Shown here: piece by piece, positions 1-8,051 of the stretch | Layout: each line of letters begins with the position of its first letter | How positions within the stretch are numbered: the first letter of the stretch is position 1 | Source: CAIQPV01 sp964480365 | GTDB lineage: Bacteria > Pseudomonadota > Gammaproteobacteria > Burkholderiales > Gallionellaceae | Direction: 5' to 3' | Length of the DNA stretch: 64,000 bases | Assembly: GCA_964480365.1 (NCBI GenBank) | Contig: CAYZPM010000017.1 | Location: 1 to 64,000 of the forward strand | Program-made: the position numbers and the translations under genes | Notes under the pieces: generated by a model | The model's database searches: none | What the model was told of the DNA's origin: nothing | The model's input: only the letters and a program-made list of their open reading frames with translations

Positions 1-304
1 CGATCTTGCCCTTGGGCGGCAAGGAGCGCCAGAAGCGCCACATCATCGGGCGATCTAGTTCCTCATCGGATGGTTCGCCCATGCCGTGAGTCTGGACATA
101 GCGAGGGTCCATCCATTCATTGAGCAGGTTAACGGTCTCGCCCCGCCCCGCCCCATCTACCCCGCCGATCAGGATGATGACCGGAAATTTGGCCTTCTGC
201 GCCAGCTCGAATTGGGCGTCCAGTAACGCTTCGCGCAGTTTAGGAACCTCGGCATCGTAAGTGGCCTTGTCGATTTTGTGCCCGAGTTCTGCTGATTCAA
301 ACAT
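1..304 (-). CDS. polyphosphate:AMP/nucleotide phosphotransferase (PPK2 family), C-terminus outside window
   Basis: The 101 visible residues are the N-terminus of a PPK2-family enzyme, which transfers phosphate from polyphosphate to a nucleotide in the cytoplasm. A Walker A-like loop (GGVDGAGRGE, about residues 47-56) is followed by LLNEWMDPR and a DRPMMWRFWR segment, all typical of PPK2. The start is ATG at 304, preceded by TTAGGAG six bases upstream. The opening helical segment before the Walker loop resembles polyphosphate:AMP phosphotransferases (Pap), which carry two such domains, but length and class cannot be decided because the gene leaves the window at base 1. Confidence 0.85.
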   Translation of the reverse strand, partial: MFESAELGHKIDKATYDAEVPKLREALLDAQFELAQKAKFPVIILIGGVDGAGRGETVNLLNEWMDPRYVQTHGMGEPSDEELDRPMMWRFWRSLPPKGKI

Positions 305-318
305 GGTAATCTCCTAAC

Positions 319-457
319 GGGCATGGCAAATGTGCCGCCCAAAATTATTGAAATTCGCTTGCCCGTTCCCCCTGATGGAACTACTAGCCATCTCACTACG
401 CTGCAAAATCCGCAGCAAGTGATTGGTTATCTCCTGCTCTCCCCCGGTGGGAGAGAG
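319..457. repeat. composite palindromic intergenic repeat (families E and C) interrupted by hairpin B
   Basis: ACGGGC-TGGCAAATGTGCC begins an element that closes with TTGCCCGTT and then runs into a CCCTCTCC/GGGAGAG hairpin. The same two parts occur at 15679-15770. Here the right part is split by a 57-nt hairpin element at 374-430. With those 57 nt removed, the flanks align base for base with the copy at 15.7 kb. Confidence 0.7.
374..430 (+). repeat. hairpin element B, copy 1 (57 nt)
   Basis: Begins GATGGAACTACTAGCCAT and ends TGGTTAT. Nested stems are TAGCCA/TGGTTA, TCACT/AGTGA and GCTGC/GCAGC. Two other copies lie at 20173-20232 and 23418-23471. They share the ends, but the stems have changed in a compensatory way. 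Confidence 0.75.
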
Positions 458-486
458 TGATTGGGTATCGCTTCGCGATGTTCACG

Positions 487-939
487 TTATAGTAAGTCCG
501 GCGCGATGACTAGGCGCAGGGCAGTTTCGGAATTCTCTTCGCGTTCGCGGCGATTGAACCACCAGACCGCGCCCTTCTTGATGCTCCAGTATTCCGGTTT
601 GCCGACCATGAGCAGGGCCGCCACCTCTCCCAACGCGGGTTGATGGCCGACTATCAATACGCAACCCTCGTTTTCCAGCCAGTCTGCCGCCTTCAGTATG
701 GCCTGCGGCGAGGCTCCCGGCGCGATGGTAGGTTCAGTGGTGAAATTTTTGGTGAGCGCCTGCGCGGTCTGCTGGGCGCGCTTGGCCGGACTGACCAGAA
801 TGCGCGTATCTTGCGGCAGGCGAGTGCGCAAAAAGGCTGCCATCTTGTCAGCTTGCTTCTCGCCTTTCGCGGTGAGCCGCCGCGCCATGTCGGGCAACCC
901 ATCCTCTGCTTCGGCGTGACGCCACAGTATCAATTCCAT
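487..939 (-). CDS. sixA: phosphohistidine phosphatase SixA
   Basis: This is a 150-residue histidine-phosphatase-superfamily protein. The catalytic RHAEA motif lies at residues 7-11 (LILWRHAEAED), and the second histidine falls in the LIVGHQPALGEVA segment. SixA proteins remove phosphate from phosphohistidine in signalling or PTS proteins and are about 150-160 aa, matching this length. I chose ATG at 939 because GGAAGGAAA sits just upstream. An in-frame ATG at 957 has no such site. It lies between the PPK2 gene and the divergent histone-like gene. The function is assigned by family and the exact substrate is unknown. Confidence 0.85.
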   Translation of the reverse strand: MELILWRHAEAEDGLPDMARRLTAKGEKQADKMAAFLRTRLPQDTRILVSPAKRAQQTAQALTKNFTTEPTIAPGASPQAILKAADWLENEGCVLIVGHQPALGEVAALLMVGKPEYWSIKKGAVWWFNRREREENSETALRLVIAPDLL

Positions 940-1030
940 AATTTCCTTCCGCGCCATAATATTACAGTTCAGTTCGCAGGATATACCGGATATACTGTTT
1001 AAGCTACATCAAACGATAAGGAGTTTAGAC

Positions 1031-1432
1031 ATGTCTGAAAAGACCAGCACAACCGAACGCAAGCCCGCTCTGGCAAAACCAGCCGCCCGCGCACGCAAAC
1101 CTGTAGCAGCCAAATCAGCAACGACCAAGAAAGCCGTTGCCGCCAAGCCGGTGAAGAAAACTCCCGAGAAAAAAGACAAGAAAGCCAAGAAGGTGAGTGG
1201 CAAGGCGGAAATCAAGATGAAGGTTGTTCGCGACAGCTTCACTATGCCGCAAAACGATTACGCGAAAATTGCCGAACTCAAGCAGGTGTGCCACAAAGCG
1301 GGCTTGCAAGTGAAGAAAAGCGAATTGTTACGCGCGGGCCTGCATGCCTTGGGCAAGCTGAGTACAGTGCAACTGAAGCAGACGATTGCGCAGATGGAGC
1401 AGATCAAGACAGGGCGACCGAAGAAGATCTGA
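1031..1432 (+). CDS. histone H1-like Lys/Ala-rich protein
   Basis: The 133 residues split into two parts. Residues 1-60 are a disordered tail rich in Lys, Ala and Pro (repeated AKPAA, KKA and KPVKK), like the C-terminal tail of eukaryotic H1 and of bacterial histone-like proteins. Residues 65-133 are a compact helical region (SFTMPQNDYAKIAELKQ and a KKSELLRAGLHALGKL helix), which resembles a ribbon-helix-helix or nucleoid-protein core. AAGGAG lies 8 bases before the ATG. Such proteins usually bind DNA non-specifically. The target and role here are inferred. Confidence 0.75.
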   Translation: MSEKTSTTERKPALAKPAARARKPVAAKSATTKKAVAAKPVKKTPEKKDKKAKKVSGKAEIKMKVVRDSFTMPQNDYAKIAELKQVCHKAGLQVKKSELLRAGLHALGKLSTVQLKQTIAQMEQIKTGRPKKI

Positions 1433-1435
1433 TGC

Positions 1436-1487
1436 GCTTCGCCCCTTCCCCTTTATAAGGGAGAAGGTTGGGATGGGAGTGAGGCTA
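1436..1487. repeat. CCCCTTCCC/GGGAGAAGG hairpin (family C) downstream of the histone-like gene
   Basis: CCCTT-N-AAGGG arms form a short hairpin followed by a G-rich tail. Similar C-family hairpins occur at 431-457, inside trmL (15251-15290), at 15733-15770 and at 21627-21660. It may act as a weak terminator, but no T-tract follows. Confidence 0.5.
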
Positions 1488-1564
1488 AGGCCTGCTCCAT
1501 CTGTCGGTTCTTCATGTTATCTTAAAAGCCTGCGGCAATTGCGCCAGCCAGAAGGATAACCGCC

Positions 1565-2929
1565 ATGCCTTATGTAAGTCTCAATCCAGCCACCAATCAG
1601 CTGATTCAAGCCCACGCGAGTTGGGATGTACAGCGTTTGGAACAAGCTCTTGAAAAAGCCCACAGCGCACAGCAAGCTTGGGCGCAAACAACTTATTCCA
1701 TCCGTGTCGAAGTGCTGCGAAACGTGGCGATGCATTTGCACGCACAGCGTGAGCAATACGCGATTCTCATCACACAGGAAATGGGCAAGCCGCTACGTGA
1801 AGCCCGCGCCGAGGTCGAAAAGTGCGCCGGGGTTTGCGACTACTATGCGCAACATGCCGAGGACTTCATGCGCACCGAGCCGGTGGCATCGGATGCCGGT
1901 AAAAGCTATGTCGCGTATTACCCGCTCGGAGTGGTGTTGGCCATCATGCCGTGGAACTTTCCCTTCTGGCAGGTATTTCGCGCCGCCGTCCCGGCGCTGA
2001 TGGCGGGCAACGCGCTGGCACTGAAACATGCGCCGAATGTGCCTCAGTGCGCGCGCGCAATTGAAGCTATCTTCCGCACTTGCGGTTTGCCGGAGGGCGT
2101 GTTTACCAACCTGATGATCGAGGTCGAGCAAGCTGCCGAGGCCGTCGCCAGCCCGCACGTGCATGCGGTTACTCTTACCGGATCGGAAGCGGCGGGGCGC
2201 AAAGTGGCGGCGTGCGCCGGTCAGCACCTGAAGAAATGCGTGCTGGAACTGGGCGGCTCCGATCCTTTCATTGTTTTGCACGACGCGGATATGGAACACG
2301 CCGTCAACATGGCAGTGGCCTCGCGTTTCCTAAATTGCGGGCAATCGTGCATTGCCGCTAAACGTTTCATCGTCGTACCGCAAATTGCGGACGAATTCCT
2401 GCACCAGTTAAAAATTAAAGTGGAAGCGCTCAAGCTTGGCGACCCGATGGACGACGCCACGCAAATCGGCCCCATGGCGCGCCTCGATCTGCGTGAAGAA
2501 CTGCATCGTCAAGTCAGCGATTCCATCGCGCAAGGCGCAGTGGCAGTGACCGGATGCAAGCCGGTCGAGCGCGCAGGATTTTTCTACCAACCCTCCATTC
2601 TGGATTGTGTCACCGCCAAAACTCGCGCTTGGCACGAAGAACTATTCGGCCCGGTGGCAATCATAATTCGTGCTGATAGCGAAGATAATGCGCTGCACAT
2701 CGCTAACCAAACCCGCTTCGGACTCGGCTCATCAATCTGGAGCAAAGACACGGTGCGCGCCGAACAGTTGGCGGCGCAGATTCAAGCCGGTTGCACCTTC
2801 ATCAACGGCATGGTCAAATCTGATCCGCGTTTGCCGTTCGGCGGCGTCAAGGCCTCGGGCTACGGGCGCGAGTTGTCAAAGCTGGGGATGCATGAATTCG
2901 TGAATGCAAAGACGGTGTGGATTAAATAG
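1565..2929 (+). CDS. NAD(P)-dependent succinate-semialdehyde dehydrogenase (Sad/YneI-like)
   Basis: This 454-residue aldehyde dehydrogenase oxidises an aldehyde, probably succinate semialdehyde, to the acid in the cytoplasm. Visible hallmarks are the oxyanion-hole Asn in MPWNFPFWQ (about residue 125), the base Glu in LELGGSDPF (about 228), the catalytic Cys in NCGQSCIAAKRF (about 262) and the C-terminal PFGGVKASGYGRE signature. Length and the FPFWQVFRAA sequence fit the E. coli Sad (YneI) branch better than the longer GabD enzymes. A GGATAACCGCC leader precedes the ATG. The true substrate is not established by sequence. Confidence 0.85.
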   Translation: MPYVSLNPATNQLIQAHASWDVQRLEQALEKAHSAQQAWAQTTYSIRVEVLRNVAMHLHAQREQYAILITQEMGKPLREARAEVEKCAGVCDYYAQHAEDFMRTEPVASDAGKSYVAYYPLGVVLAIMPWNFPFWQVFRAAVPALMAGNALALKHAPNVPQCARAIEAIFRTCGLPEGVFTNLMIEVEQAAEAVASPHVHAVTLTGSEAAGRKVAACAGQHLKKCVLELGGSDPFIVLHDADMEHAVNMAVASRFLNCGQSCIAAKRFIVVPQIADEFLHQLKIKVEALKLGDPMDDATQIGPMARLDLREELHRQVSDSIAQGAVAVTGCKPVERAGFFYQPSILDCVTAKTRAWHEELFGPVAIIIRADSEDNALHIANQTRFGLGSSIWSKDTVRAEQLAAQIQAGCTFINGMVKSDPRLPFGGVKASGYGRELSKLGMHEFVNAKTVWIK

Positions 2930-2974
2930 CGAGAATCCATCAACTGTTTTTTTCCAGATATATTCGGGGTGCGT

Positions 2975-3307
2975 ATGAGCGGGTTTAATTTACTGTACGA
3001 TTCTCAGGGCGCTGCTGAAATTGAGACTCGAATTGAGCGTCTGGGTATAGTGCTTGGCATCAAATGGGATGATGATACCCAAGTGCAGGCTTTGGCCAGA
3101 GAAGCGTTGTATCACTCCCAGGAAGCTTTGGCGCAATTCAGTCAGCATCATGATGACTATCAACTAAAGGCGAAAATTGAACTGTTTGGTTTGGCGGCCT
3201 TGATGATGCAAATCATGACGAATAGTGCAGATGAAGGGATTCATACGCACGGTGGCGAGGCCTGGAAATCATTCTCCAGGGCGCTTATGCATGAAAAGAA
3301 TAACTAA
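2975..3307 (+). CDS. conserved hypothetical protein, 110 aa
   Basis: I do not recognise this small, acidic, largely helical protein. It has no signal peptide or membrane segment. Features are a DDDTQVQALAREALYHSQEAL helix and a hydrophobic LFGLAALMMQIMTNSA helix near the C-terminus. The ATG at 2975 is preceded by GGGGTG. A GTG at 2969 is also in frame. It ends two bases before the stop of the convergent pseudouridine synthase gene, so the two transcripts must overlap or terminate within each other. Confidence 0.55.
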   Translation: MSGFNLLYDSQGAAEIETRIERLGIVLGIKWDDDTQVQALAREALYHSQEALAQFSQHHDDYQLKAKIELFGLAALMMQIMTNSADEGIHTHGGEAWKSFSRALMHEKNN

Positions 3308-3309
3308 AG

Positions 3310-4041
3310 TTAGAACGTTTCGTCTTCGCGCAAATAGCGCCATTGCCCGACAGGTAAGTCGCCCAGTCTGACCTTGCCGATACGCACGCGTTTTAGTCCG
3401 GTAACTTTCAATCCCACCAGTTCACACATGCGGCGGATTTGGCGCTTTTTACCTTCGCGTAAAATAAAACGCAACTGGTCGTCATTCTGCCAGCTCACTT
3501 TGGCGGGCTTGAGCGCTTCACCGTCCAGTTTCAGGCCGTGATTCAACATCTGCAAACCGTTGCCGACAATCTTGCCCTGTACGCGCACCAGATATTCTTT
3601 TTCGACAAGAGAATCTTCGCCGATCAGTTGCTTGGCGACGCGCCCATCCTGGGTGAACACCAGCAACCCCTGCGAATCAATATCCAGACGGCCTGCGGGG
3701 GCGATACCTTTCAGGTGCGTGGGATGGAACTGTTGCGGTGATTTGTCGGCAGAGAAGCGCGATCCTGCATTAACAAGGGTGATGGCGGGTTTGTGGTTGT
3801 CTTCCGCTTGCCCGGAAACATAGCCGATGGGCTTGTTCAGCAGGATGGTCACGGATTTTTGCTGCAGGGCTTGTGCAGAGCGATTCAGGGTAATGCGCTG
3901 CGCGGGATCGATCTTTGTGCCGAGCTCGGTCACCGGCTTGCCGTCCACCAGCACCCAGCCGCGTTCGATATAGCTGTCCGCTTCGCGGCGAGAACACAGG
4001 CCCTGTTCGGACATCAGTTTGGAGAGGCGTACTTTTTCCAC
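3310..4041 (-). CDS. RsuA/RluF-family pseudouridine synthase
   Basis: The 243 residues contain an N-terminal S4 RNA-binding domain (about 1-50; LSKLMSEQGLCSRREADSYI) followed by the pseudouridine synthase core. The catalytic Asp lies in GRLDIDSQGLLVFTQDG (about residues 116-132). The C-terminal LREGKKRQIRRMCE segment is the second family signature. These enzymes isomerise uridine in rRNA. The sequence resembles RluF (23S rRNA) more than RluB or RsuA, but the target base cannot be read from sequence. Confidence 0.88.
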   Translation of the reverse strand: MEKVRLSKLMSEQGLCSRREADSYIERGWVLVDGKPVTELGTKIDPAQRITLNRSAQALQQKSVTILLNKPIGYVSGQAEDNHKPAITLVNAGSRFSADKSPQQFHPTHLKGIAPAGRLDIDSQGLLVFTQDGRVAKQLIGEDSLVEKEYLVRVQGKIVGNGLQMLNHGLKLDGEALKPAKVSWQNDDQLRFILREGKKRQIRRMCELVGLKVTGLKRVRIGKVRLGDLPVGQWRYLREDETF

Positions 4042-4146
4042 GGCATTAGTGTGATTGATTTATTCGGGCGCCATTTGAACATAAAATTCTAAGGTTCAGT
4101 AGGATTTTCGCAGTATAAACCCAGATTGTTCATTAGACCGAAACCC

Positions 4147-4273
4147 CCGTCGTTCCCGCGCAGGCGGGTATCCAGATTATTAAAAATTTCCTGCGAAGCG
4201 GGACAACATCGCGGTTTTGTCCGCTTCGCGGAGTGCTATTCTTGCTGGATTCCCGCCTGCGCGGGAATGACGG
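4147..4273. repeat. long-form palindromic repeat A (copy A1)
   Basis: Outer inverted arms CGTTCCCGCGCAGGCGGG and CCCGCCTGCGCGGGAATG lie about 100 nt apart. Inside is a second inverted pair built on TGCGAAGCGGGACAA/TTGTCCGCTTCGC. The same composite plan occurs at 23408-23591 and 25337-25472. Short single-hairpin forms occur at 13935-13976 and 21523-21552. Confidence 0.8.
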
Positions 4274-4309
4274 TGCTAAGAATTATCTGGAATAAATGGA
4301 AGGTTGTTG

Positions 4310-5053
4310 TCAGGCACAAACGGGGCAATCTTTGTCCTTGGGCAGTTTGACGGTGCGCAACTCCATGTGCAACGCATCCAGCACCAGCAGTTTCCCGCAA
4401 AGCGAGGTGCCCGTTTCCAGCAATAATTTAAGCGCTTCGGCGGCTTGAAAGCTGCCGATGATGCCGACCAGCGGGGCAAACACACCCATCACCGCACAGC
4501 GCGTTTCTTCGGCTACCGCCTGTTCCGGATACAGACAGTGATAACAGGGGCTGTGCGTATGGCGCAGGTCGAACACTGTCACTTGTCCATCGAAGCGGGT
4601 GGCGGCGCCGGACACCAGCGGTTTTTTCAGTTGTACGCAGGCCCGGTTAAGGGCGTAGCGTGTAGCGAAGTTGTCACTGCAATCCAGTACCACGTCGGCT
4701 TGAGCCGCCAGTTCCAGCAAGCGTGTTTCATCAGCACGTTCATTCAGCGAGATGACGCGCACTTCGGGATTAATTTCGGCAAGTGTTGTCTGTGCTGAAG
4801 CCGTTTTGGACATGCCGATGGCGGAAGTGCGATGCAGGATCTGGCGTTGCAGGTTGGTCAGATCCACCGTATCGCCATCGCATAACGTTAATGTACCAAC
4901 GCCGCTGGCGGCGAGGAACAGCGCGGGAGGAGAACCCAGCCCACCGGCGCCGATTATCAGCGCGTGGGCATCCAATAGTTTCTGTTGCCCCTCAACGCCG
5001 ATTTCCGGCAGCAGAATGTGGCGGCTGTAGCGCAGAAGTTGTTGGTCGTTCAT
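4310..5053 (-). CDS. moeB: MoeB/ThiF/HesA-family adenylyltransferase
   Basis: A 247-residue E1-like enzyme that adenylates the C-terminal glycine of a sulfur-carrier protein (MoaD or ThiS) for molybdopterin or thiamine synthesis. The nucleotide loop is GAGGLGSPPALFLAASGVG (about residues 35-53). The NLQRQILH segment and two zinc Cys pairs (CYHC about 170, CPVC near the C-terminus) are all present. The start is ATG at 5053. A GTG six bases upstream is also in frame, and neither has a strong Shine-Dalgarno. It lies immediately upstream of ctpA on the same strand reading order reversed, probably a separate unit. MoeB and ThiF cannot be separated confidently. Confidence 0.85.
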   Translation of the reverse strand: MNDQQLLRYSRHILLPEIGVEGQQKLLDAHALIIGAGGLGSPPALFLAASGVGTLTLCDGDTVDLTNLQRQILHRTSAIGMSKTASAQTTLAEINPEVRVISLNERADETRLLELAAQADVVLDCSDNFATRYALNRACVQLKKPLVSGAATRFDGQVTVFDLRHTHSPCYHCLYPEQAVAEETRCAVMGVFAPLVGIIGSFQAAEALKLLLETGTSLCGKLLVLDALHMELRTVKLPKDKDCPVCA

Positions 5054-5112
5054 GCGCACAGGTTATTTCAGAGACGAAATTAATAGTTTTTCAAATACAT
5101 CTGCGTTTTTAA

Positions 5113-5143
5113 AAAGCGGTGACGTGTCACCGCACTCCAAAAT
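5113..5143. repeat. AGCGGTGAC/GTCACCGC hairpin (family F) beyond ctpA stop
   Basis: AGCGGTGACGTGTCACCGC followed by ACTCCAAAAT. The same GTGCGG-hairpin-CACTCC plan appears as a doubled form at 25638-25700. It sits just beyond the ctpA stop codon and may cap that transcript. Confidence 0.6.
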
Positions 5144-5147
5144 AATC

Positions 5148-6569
5148 TTACTTCTTGTTCAGGATGTTCATGCCTTTCAACAGGTTGAAGGCTTGGTTCA
5201 ACTGGTAGTCATTCTTATCGCCAAATGCGACCGGTTCCGGTTTGCCGGTCTCATCTTCCTTGGGTTTGGTCGGAGCTTCTTTAGCCGGGGTCTTTGCGCT
5301 ATCCGCCTTGTCCTCGGGTTGACGATCATTGCTCAGGTGATTTTCCAGATCGGATTCGCGCAGACGGAAAGTTTTGTCTTGTTCGCTGGTTGCCGGATCC
5401 TCCACCATAATGTCGGGAACGATGCCCTTGGCTTGGATGGAGCGTCCACTGGGCGTGTAATAACGCGCGGTAGTGAGCTTGATCGCGGTGTTTCCGCCCA
5501 GCGGCAGGATGGTTTGTACGGAACCCTTGCCGAAGGTTTGTGTGCCCATGATCAGGGCGCGCTTATGGTCTTGCAAAGCGCCCGAGACAATTTCCGAGGC
5601 AGAGGCGGAGCCGCCGTTTACCAACACGACCATCGGCACATCTTTGATCGAGGCGGGCAGATTTTTCAGGTAGTCAGTCTTGCCGTCGCCACGCAGGTAA
5701 TCGTCCGCATTGGCGTTCAAACGCATCTTGGCATCTGCGGTGCGCCCTTCGGTATAAACCACCAATGCATCTTTGGGCAAAAAGGCGGCAGACACCCCTA
5801 CCGCAGCGGTAAGCAGGCCGCCCGGATTGTTGCGCAGATCCAGCACCAGCCCTTTCAAGTCACCTTTGTTTTCCTTGTACAGATTATCCAGCGCGGTGGC
5901 GAGGTTTTCGCCGGTATGCTCCTGGAACTGAGTAATACGTACAAAGGCATAGCCCGGCTCGACCAACTTGGATTTGATGCTTTTTACCTTGATGACAGCA
6001 CGCGCCAAGGTGAAAACAAGGGGTTTGGTCTCATTCTTGCGGAGCACGGTCAGGGTGATTTTGCTGCCGGGTTTGCCGCGCATGTGCTTGACAGCGTCGT
6101 TCAGTGTCAGGCCTTTCACCAGTGTGTCGTCGAGCTTGAAAATCAGGTCGCCAGTTTTGATGCCGGCCTGGAATGCCGGGGTGTCTTCGATCGGCGAGAT
6201 GACTTTCACCAAACCGTCCTCCATGCTGACCTCAATGCCAAGGCCGCCGAATTCGCCTTGGGTGCCTACTTGCAACTCCTTGAAGTCTTCGACATTCAAG
6301 TAGGCGGAATGAGGATCCAGGCTGCTTAACATGCCGTTGATAGCACCCGTGATCAGCTTCTTGTCTTCGACCGGCTCCACATAATCGCTCTTGATGCGAC
6401 CGAACACTTCGGAAAAGGAGCGCAACTCCTCAATCGGCAGTGTGGTTAGACTGGTTTCGGCGTCCTTGTCGGCGATGGCGGAAAAGTGCAGGCTGACCAG
6501 CACTCCAGCGATCAGGCCCAACCCGACCAAACCAAATTTTTCGACACGACTGCTAATACGACTACGCAT
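5148..6569 (-). CDS. ctpA: C-terminal processing protease CtpA (S41)
   Basis: This 473-residue S41 serine protease acts in the periplasm on C-termini of envelope proteins. The order is: N-terminal membrane anchor (about 13-33, LVGLGLIAGVLVSLHF), helical region, PDZ domain (about 100-180, GGLGIEVSMEDG...) and catalytic domain. The catalytic Ser lies in NGGSASASEIVSGAL (about 322) and the general-base Lys in FGKGSVQT (about 347). The C-terminal 90 residues are charged and Lys/Glu/Pro-rich, without a known fold. It is followed by envC on the same strand upstream, a frequent pairing, since both act on the cell wall. Confidence 0.92.
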   Translation of the reverse strand: MRSRISSRVEKFGLVGLGLIAGVLVSLHFSAIADKDAETSLTTLPIEELRSFSEVFGRIKSDYVEPVEDKKLITGAINGMLSSLDPHSAYLNVEDFKELQVGTQGEFGGLGIEVSMEDGLVKVISPIEDTPAFQAGIKTGDLIFKLDDTLVKGLTLNDAVKHMRGKPGSKITLTVLRKNETKPLVFTLARAVIKVKSIKSKLVEPGYAFVRITQFQEHTGENLATALDNLYKENKGDLKGLVLDLRNNPGGLLTAAVGVSAAFLPKDALVVYTEGRTADAKMRLNANADDYLRGDGKTDYLKNLPASIKDVPMVVLVNGGSASASEIVSGALQDHKRALIMGTQTFGKGSVQTILPLGGNTAIKLTTARYYTPSGRSIQAKGIVPDIMVEDPATSEQDKTFRLRESDLENHLSNDRQPEDKADSAKTPAKEAPTKPKEDETGKPEPVAFGDKNDYQLNQAFNLLKGMNILNKK

Positions 6570-6741
6570 GTTCAGACCTCATCAAGTTATGTTGCTAAGT
6601 GCTATTTTACTGCCCATCACTAGGTTAAAGCCACAGGCTTTAACCGGTTAGTTTCGCGCGGGTAAACGACTTTAGTCCTCTACGACCGGGCTGTGCTACC
6701 CACCTAACTTCTGTCGGCGCTAGCTCAGCGCGTGAACCATT

Positions 6742-7905
6742 TTAACGGGATATCCACTTCATTGGGTCCATGGGCTGCCCTTCATGGCGCAACTCGAAGT
6801 ATAAACCGGATTCTTCATTTCCGCCGCTGTTGCCGACTGCTGCGATGGTGTCACCCCCGCGCAAAACGTCGCCCACCTGCTTGTACAGCGTTTCATTGTT
6901 GCCATACAGACTCATGTAGCCTTTGCCATGGTCTAGTATCAATAAGTTCCCGAAACCTCGTAGCCAATCTGCAAATACTACCCGTCCTGCTGCCACAGCC
7001 TTGACCGGTTGATTGGCGGCGGCGCGCAGGAACAGGCCTTTCCACAGCACCGTGCTGTCCGGACGCGCGCTGCCGAATTTGTTGCTGACTTCGCCTTTCA
7101 CCGGCAATGCCAACTTACCCTTGAGTTGCTCGAACGGGCTACCGTCGAAGCGGTCATCAGGCAAGTTGCTGTTGCTAAATACGCCTTTGCCTTTAGGCTG
7201 CGCCAGCATCCGGGAAAGTTTTTCCACTAATTGCGCCAAACGATTCTCGTCGCGTTGCAGCCGTCCAATTTCGCGGCGTTGTTGTTTGAGTTGCAAGGCG
7301 ATTTTTTTGAGTACCAGTTGATGGGTGCGCTGGTCTTTTTCCAAAGTTTGTTTCTGAGAATTCTGGTCTGCCTGCAACGAGGCGATTTCGGCGCTTTTCT
7401 GTTTGGTCTGCGCGGCGACCGTATGCAGTTGTTCGAGATTGTCGCGCAGAGTGTGAAGCCAGACCGCGCGGCTGCGCGCGATGTATTCGTAATACTGCAT
7501 TTCACGCGCCATCTGATTGGGGTCGCGGTTATTCAACAGCAACTTGATATATTCCTGTTTGCCGCCCAGATATTGCTGGTAGAGCAATTTTCCTAATAGT
7601 GCCTGTTGGCCTTGCAGGTCTTTCTCCAGTTGCCGTCCTTGCTGTTGAAATTGGGTCAGGGTGTGTCCCGCCTCGTGTTGTTGTTGCGCCAATTCGGCCA
7701 GCCTGCGGTTGCTGTCGCTGATGGCGCGCTCCGATTCGCGCAGCGCGTCTGCCGCCTCGGATTTGGATTCGCTGGTTTTCTCCAACTCCTGTTGCAAGTC
7801 GGTGATGCGCTTGCGCAGATTGTCCAGATCGTCCTGCTTCGAGGCGTAGGCGTTATTTGCTAGCAGGCAGAGGCACAGCAGCAGTAAACGAACGGCTCGA
7901 ATCAC
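6742..7905 (-). CDS. envC: murein hydrolase activator EnvC
   Basis: This 387-residue protein has a cleaved signal peptide (residues 1-21, ending NNAYA), a long coiled coil (about 22-235, rich in Gln and Leu heptads) and a C-terminal LytM/M23 domain (about 265-385). The HxH zinc ligands of active M23 enzymes are absent: the region reads ESGLYFELRHEG. This matches EnvC, which does not cut peptidoglycan but activates AmiA/AmiB amidases at the septum. It lies between gpmI and ctpA on the same strand, the conserved gpmI-envC-ctpA order. Confidence 0.9.
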   Translation of the reverse strand: MIRAVRLLLLCLCLLANNAYASKQDDLDNLRKRITDLQQELEKTSESKSEAADALRESERAISDSNRRLAELAQQQHEAGHTLTQFQQQGRQLEKDLQGQQALLGKLLYQQYLGGKQEYIKLLLNNRDPNQMAREMQYYEYIARSRAVWLHTLRDNLEQLHTVAAQTKQKSAEIASLQADQNSQKQTLEKDQRTHQLVLKKIALQLKQQRREIGRLQRDENRLAQLVEKLSRMLAQPKGKGVFSNSNLPDDRFDGSPFEQLKGKLALPVKGEVSNKFGSARPDSTVLWKGLFLRAAANQPVKAVAAGRVVFADWLRGFGNLLILDHGKGYMSLYGNNETLYKQVGDVLRGGDTIAAVGNSGGNEESGLYFELRHEGQPMDPMKWISR

Positions 7906-7920
7906 CCCAAAAACCTTTTA

Positions 7921-8044
7921 TGTCCACGAAAAACACGAAAAGACACGAAATAAATCTTAATACTTAGCTCTTCACCCATTGGGTAAATATCTGTAGTTTG
8001 GTATCTCATTGCATTTTTCGTGCTTTTCGTGTTTTTCGTGGACA
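7921..8044. repeat. long inverted repeat of CACGAAAA motifs between gpmI and envC
   Basis: Left arm TGTCCACGAAAAACACGAAA (7921-7940, continuing ag acacgaaa) and right arm ending TTTCGTGTTTTTCGTGGACA (8025-8044) are inverted copies about 65 nt apart. They would form a long hairpin in either transcript and can serve as a bidirectional block between gpmI and envC. The arms are internally repetitive (CACGAAAA). Confidence 0.75.
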
Positions 8045-8051
8045 AATTGTT

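Noticed and set aside
5052..6329. 425-codon plus-strand frame opposite ctpA
   Set aside because: It is the shadow of ctpA, which has signal anchor, PDZ and catalytic motifs. The plus frame has no recognisable fold or ribosome site.
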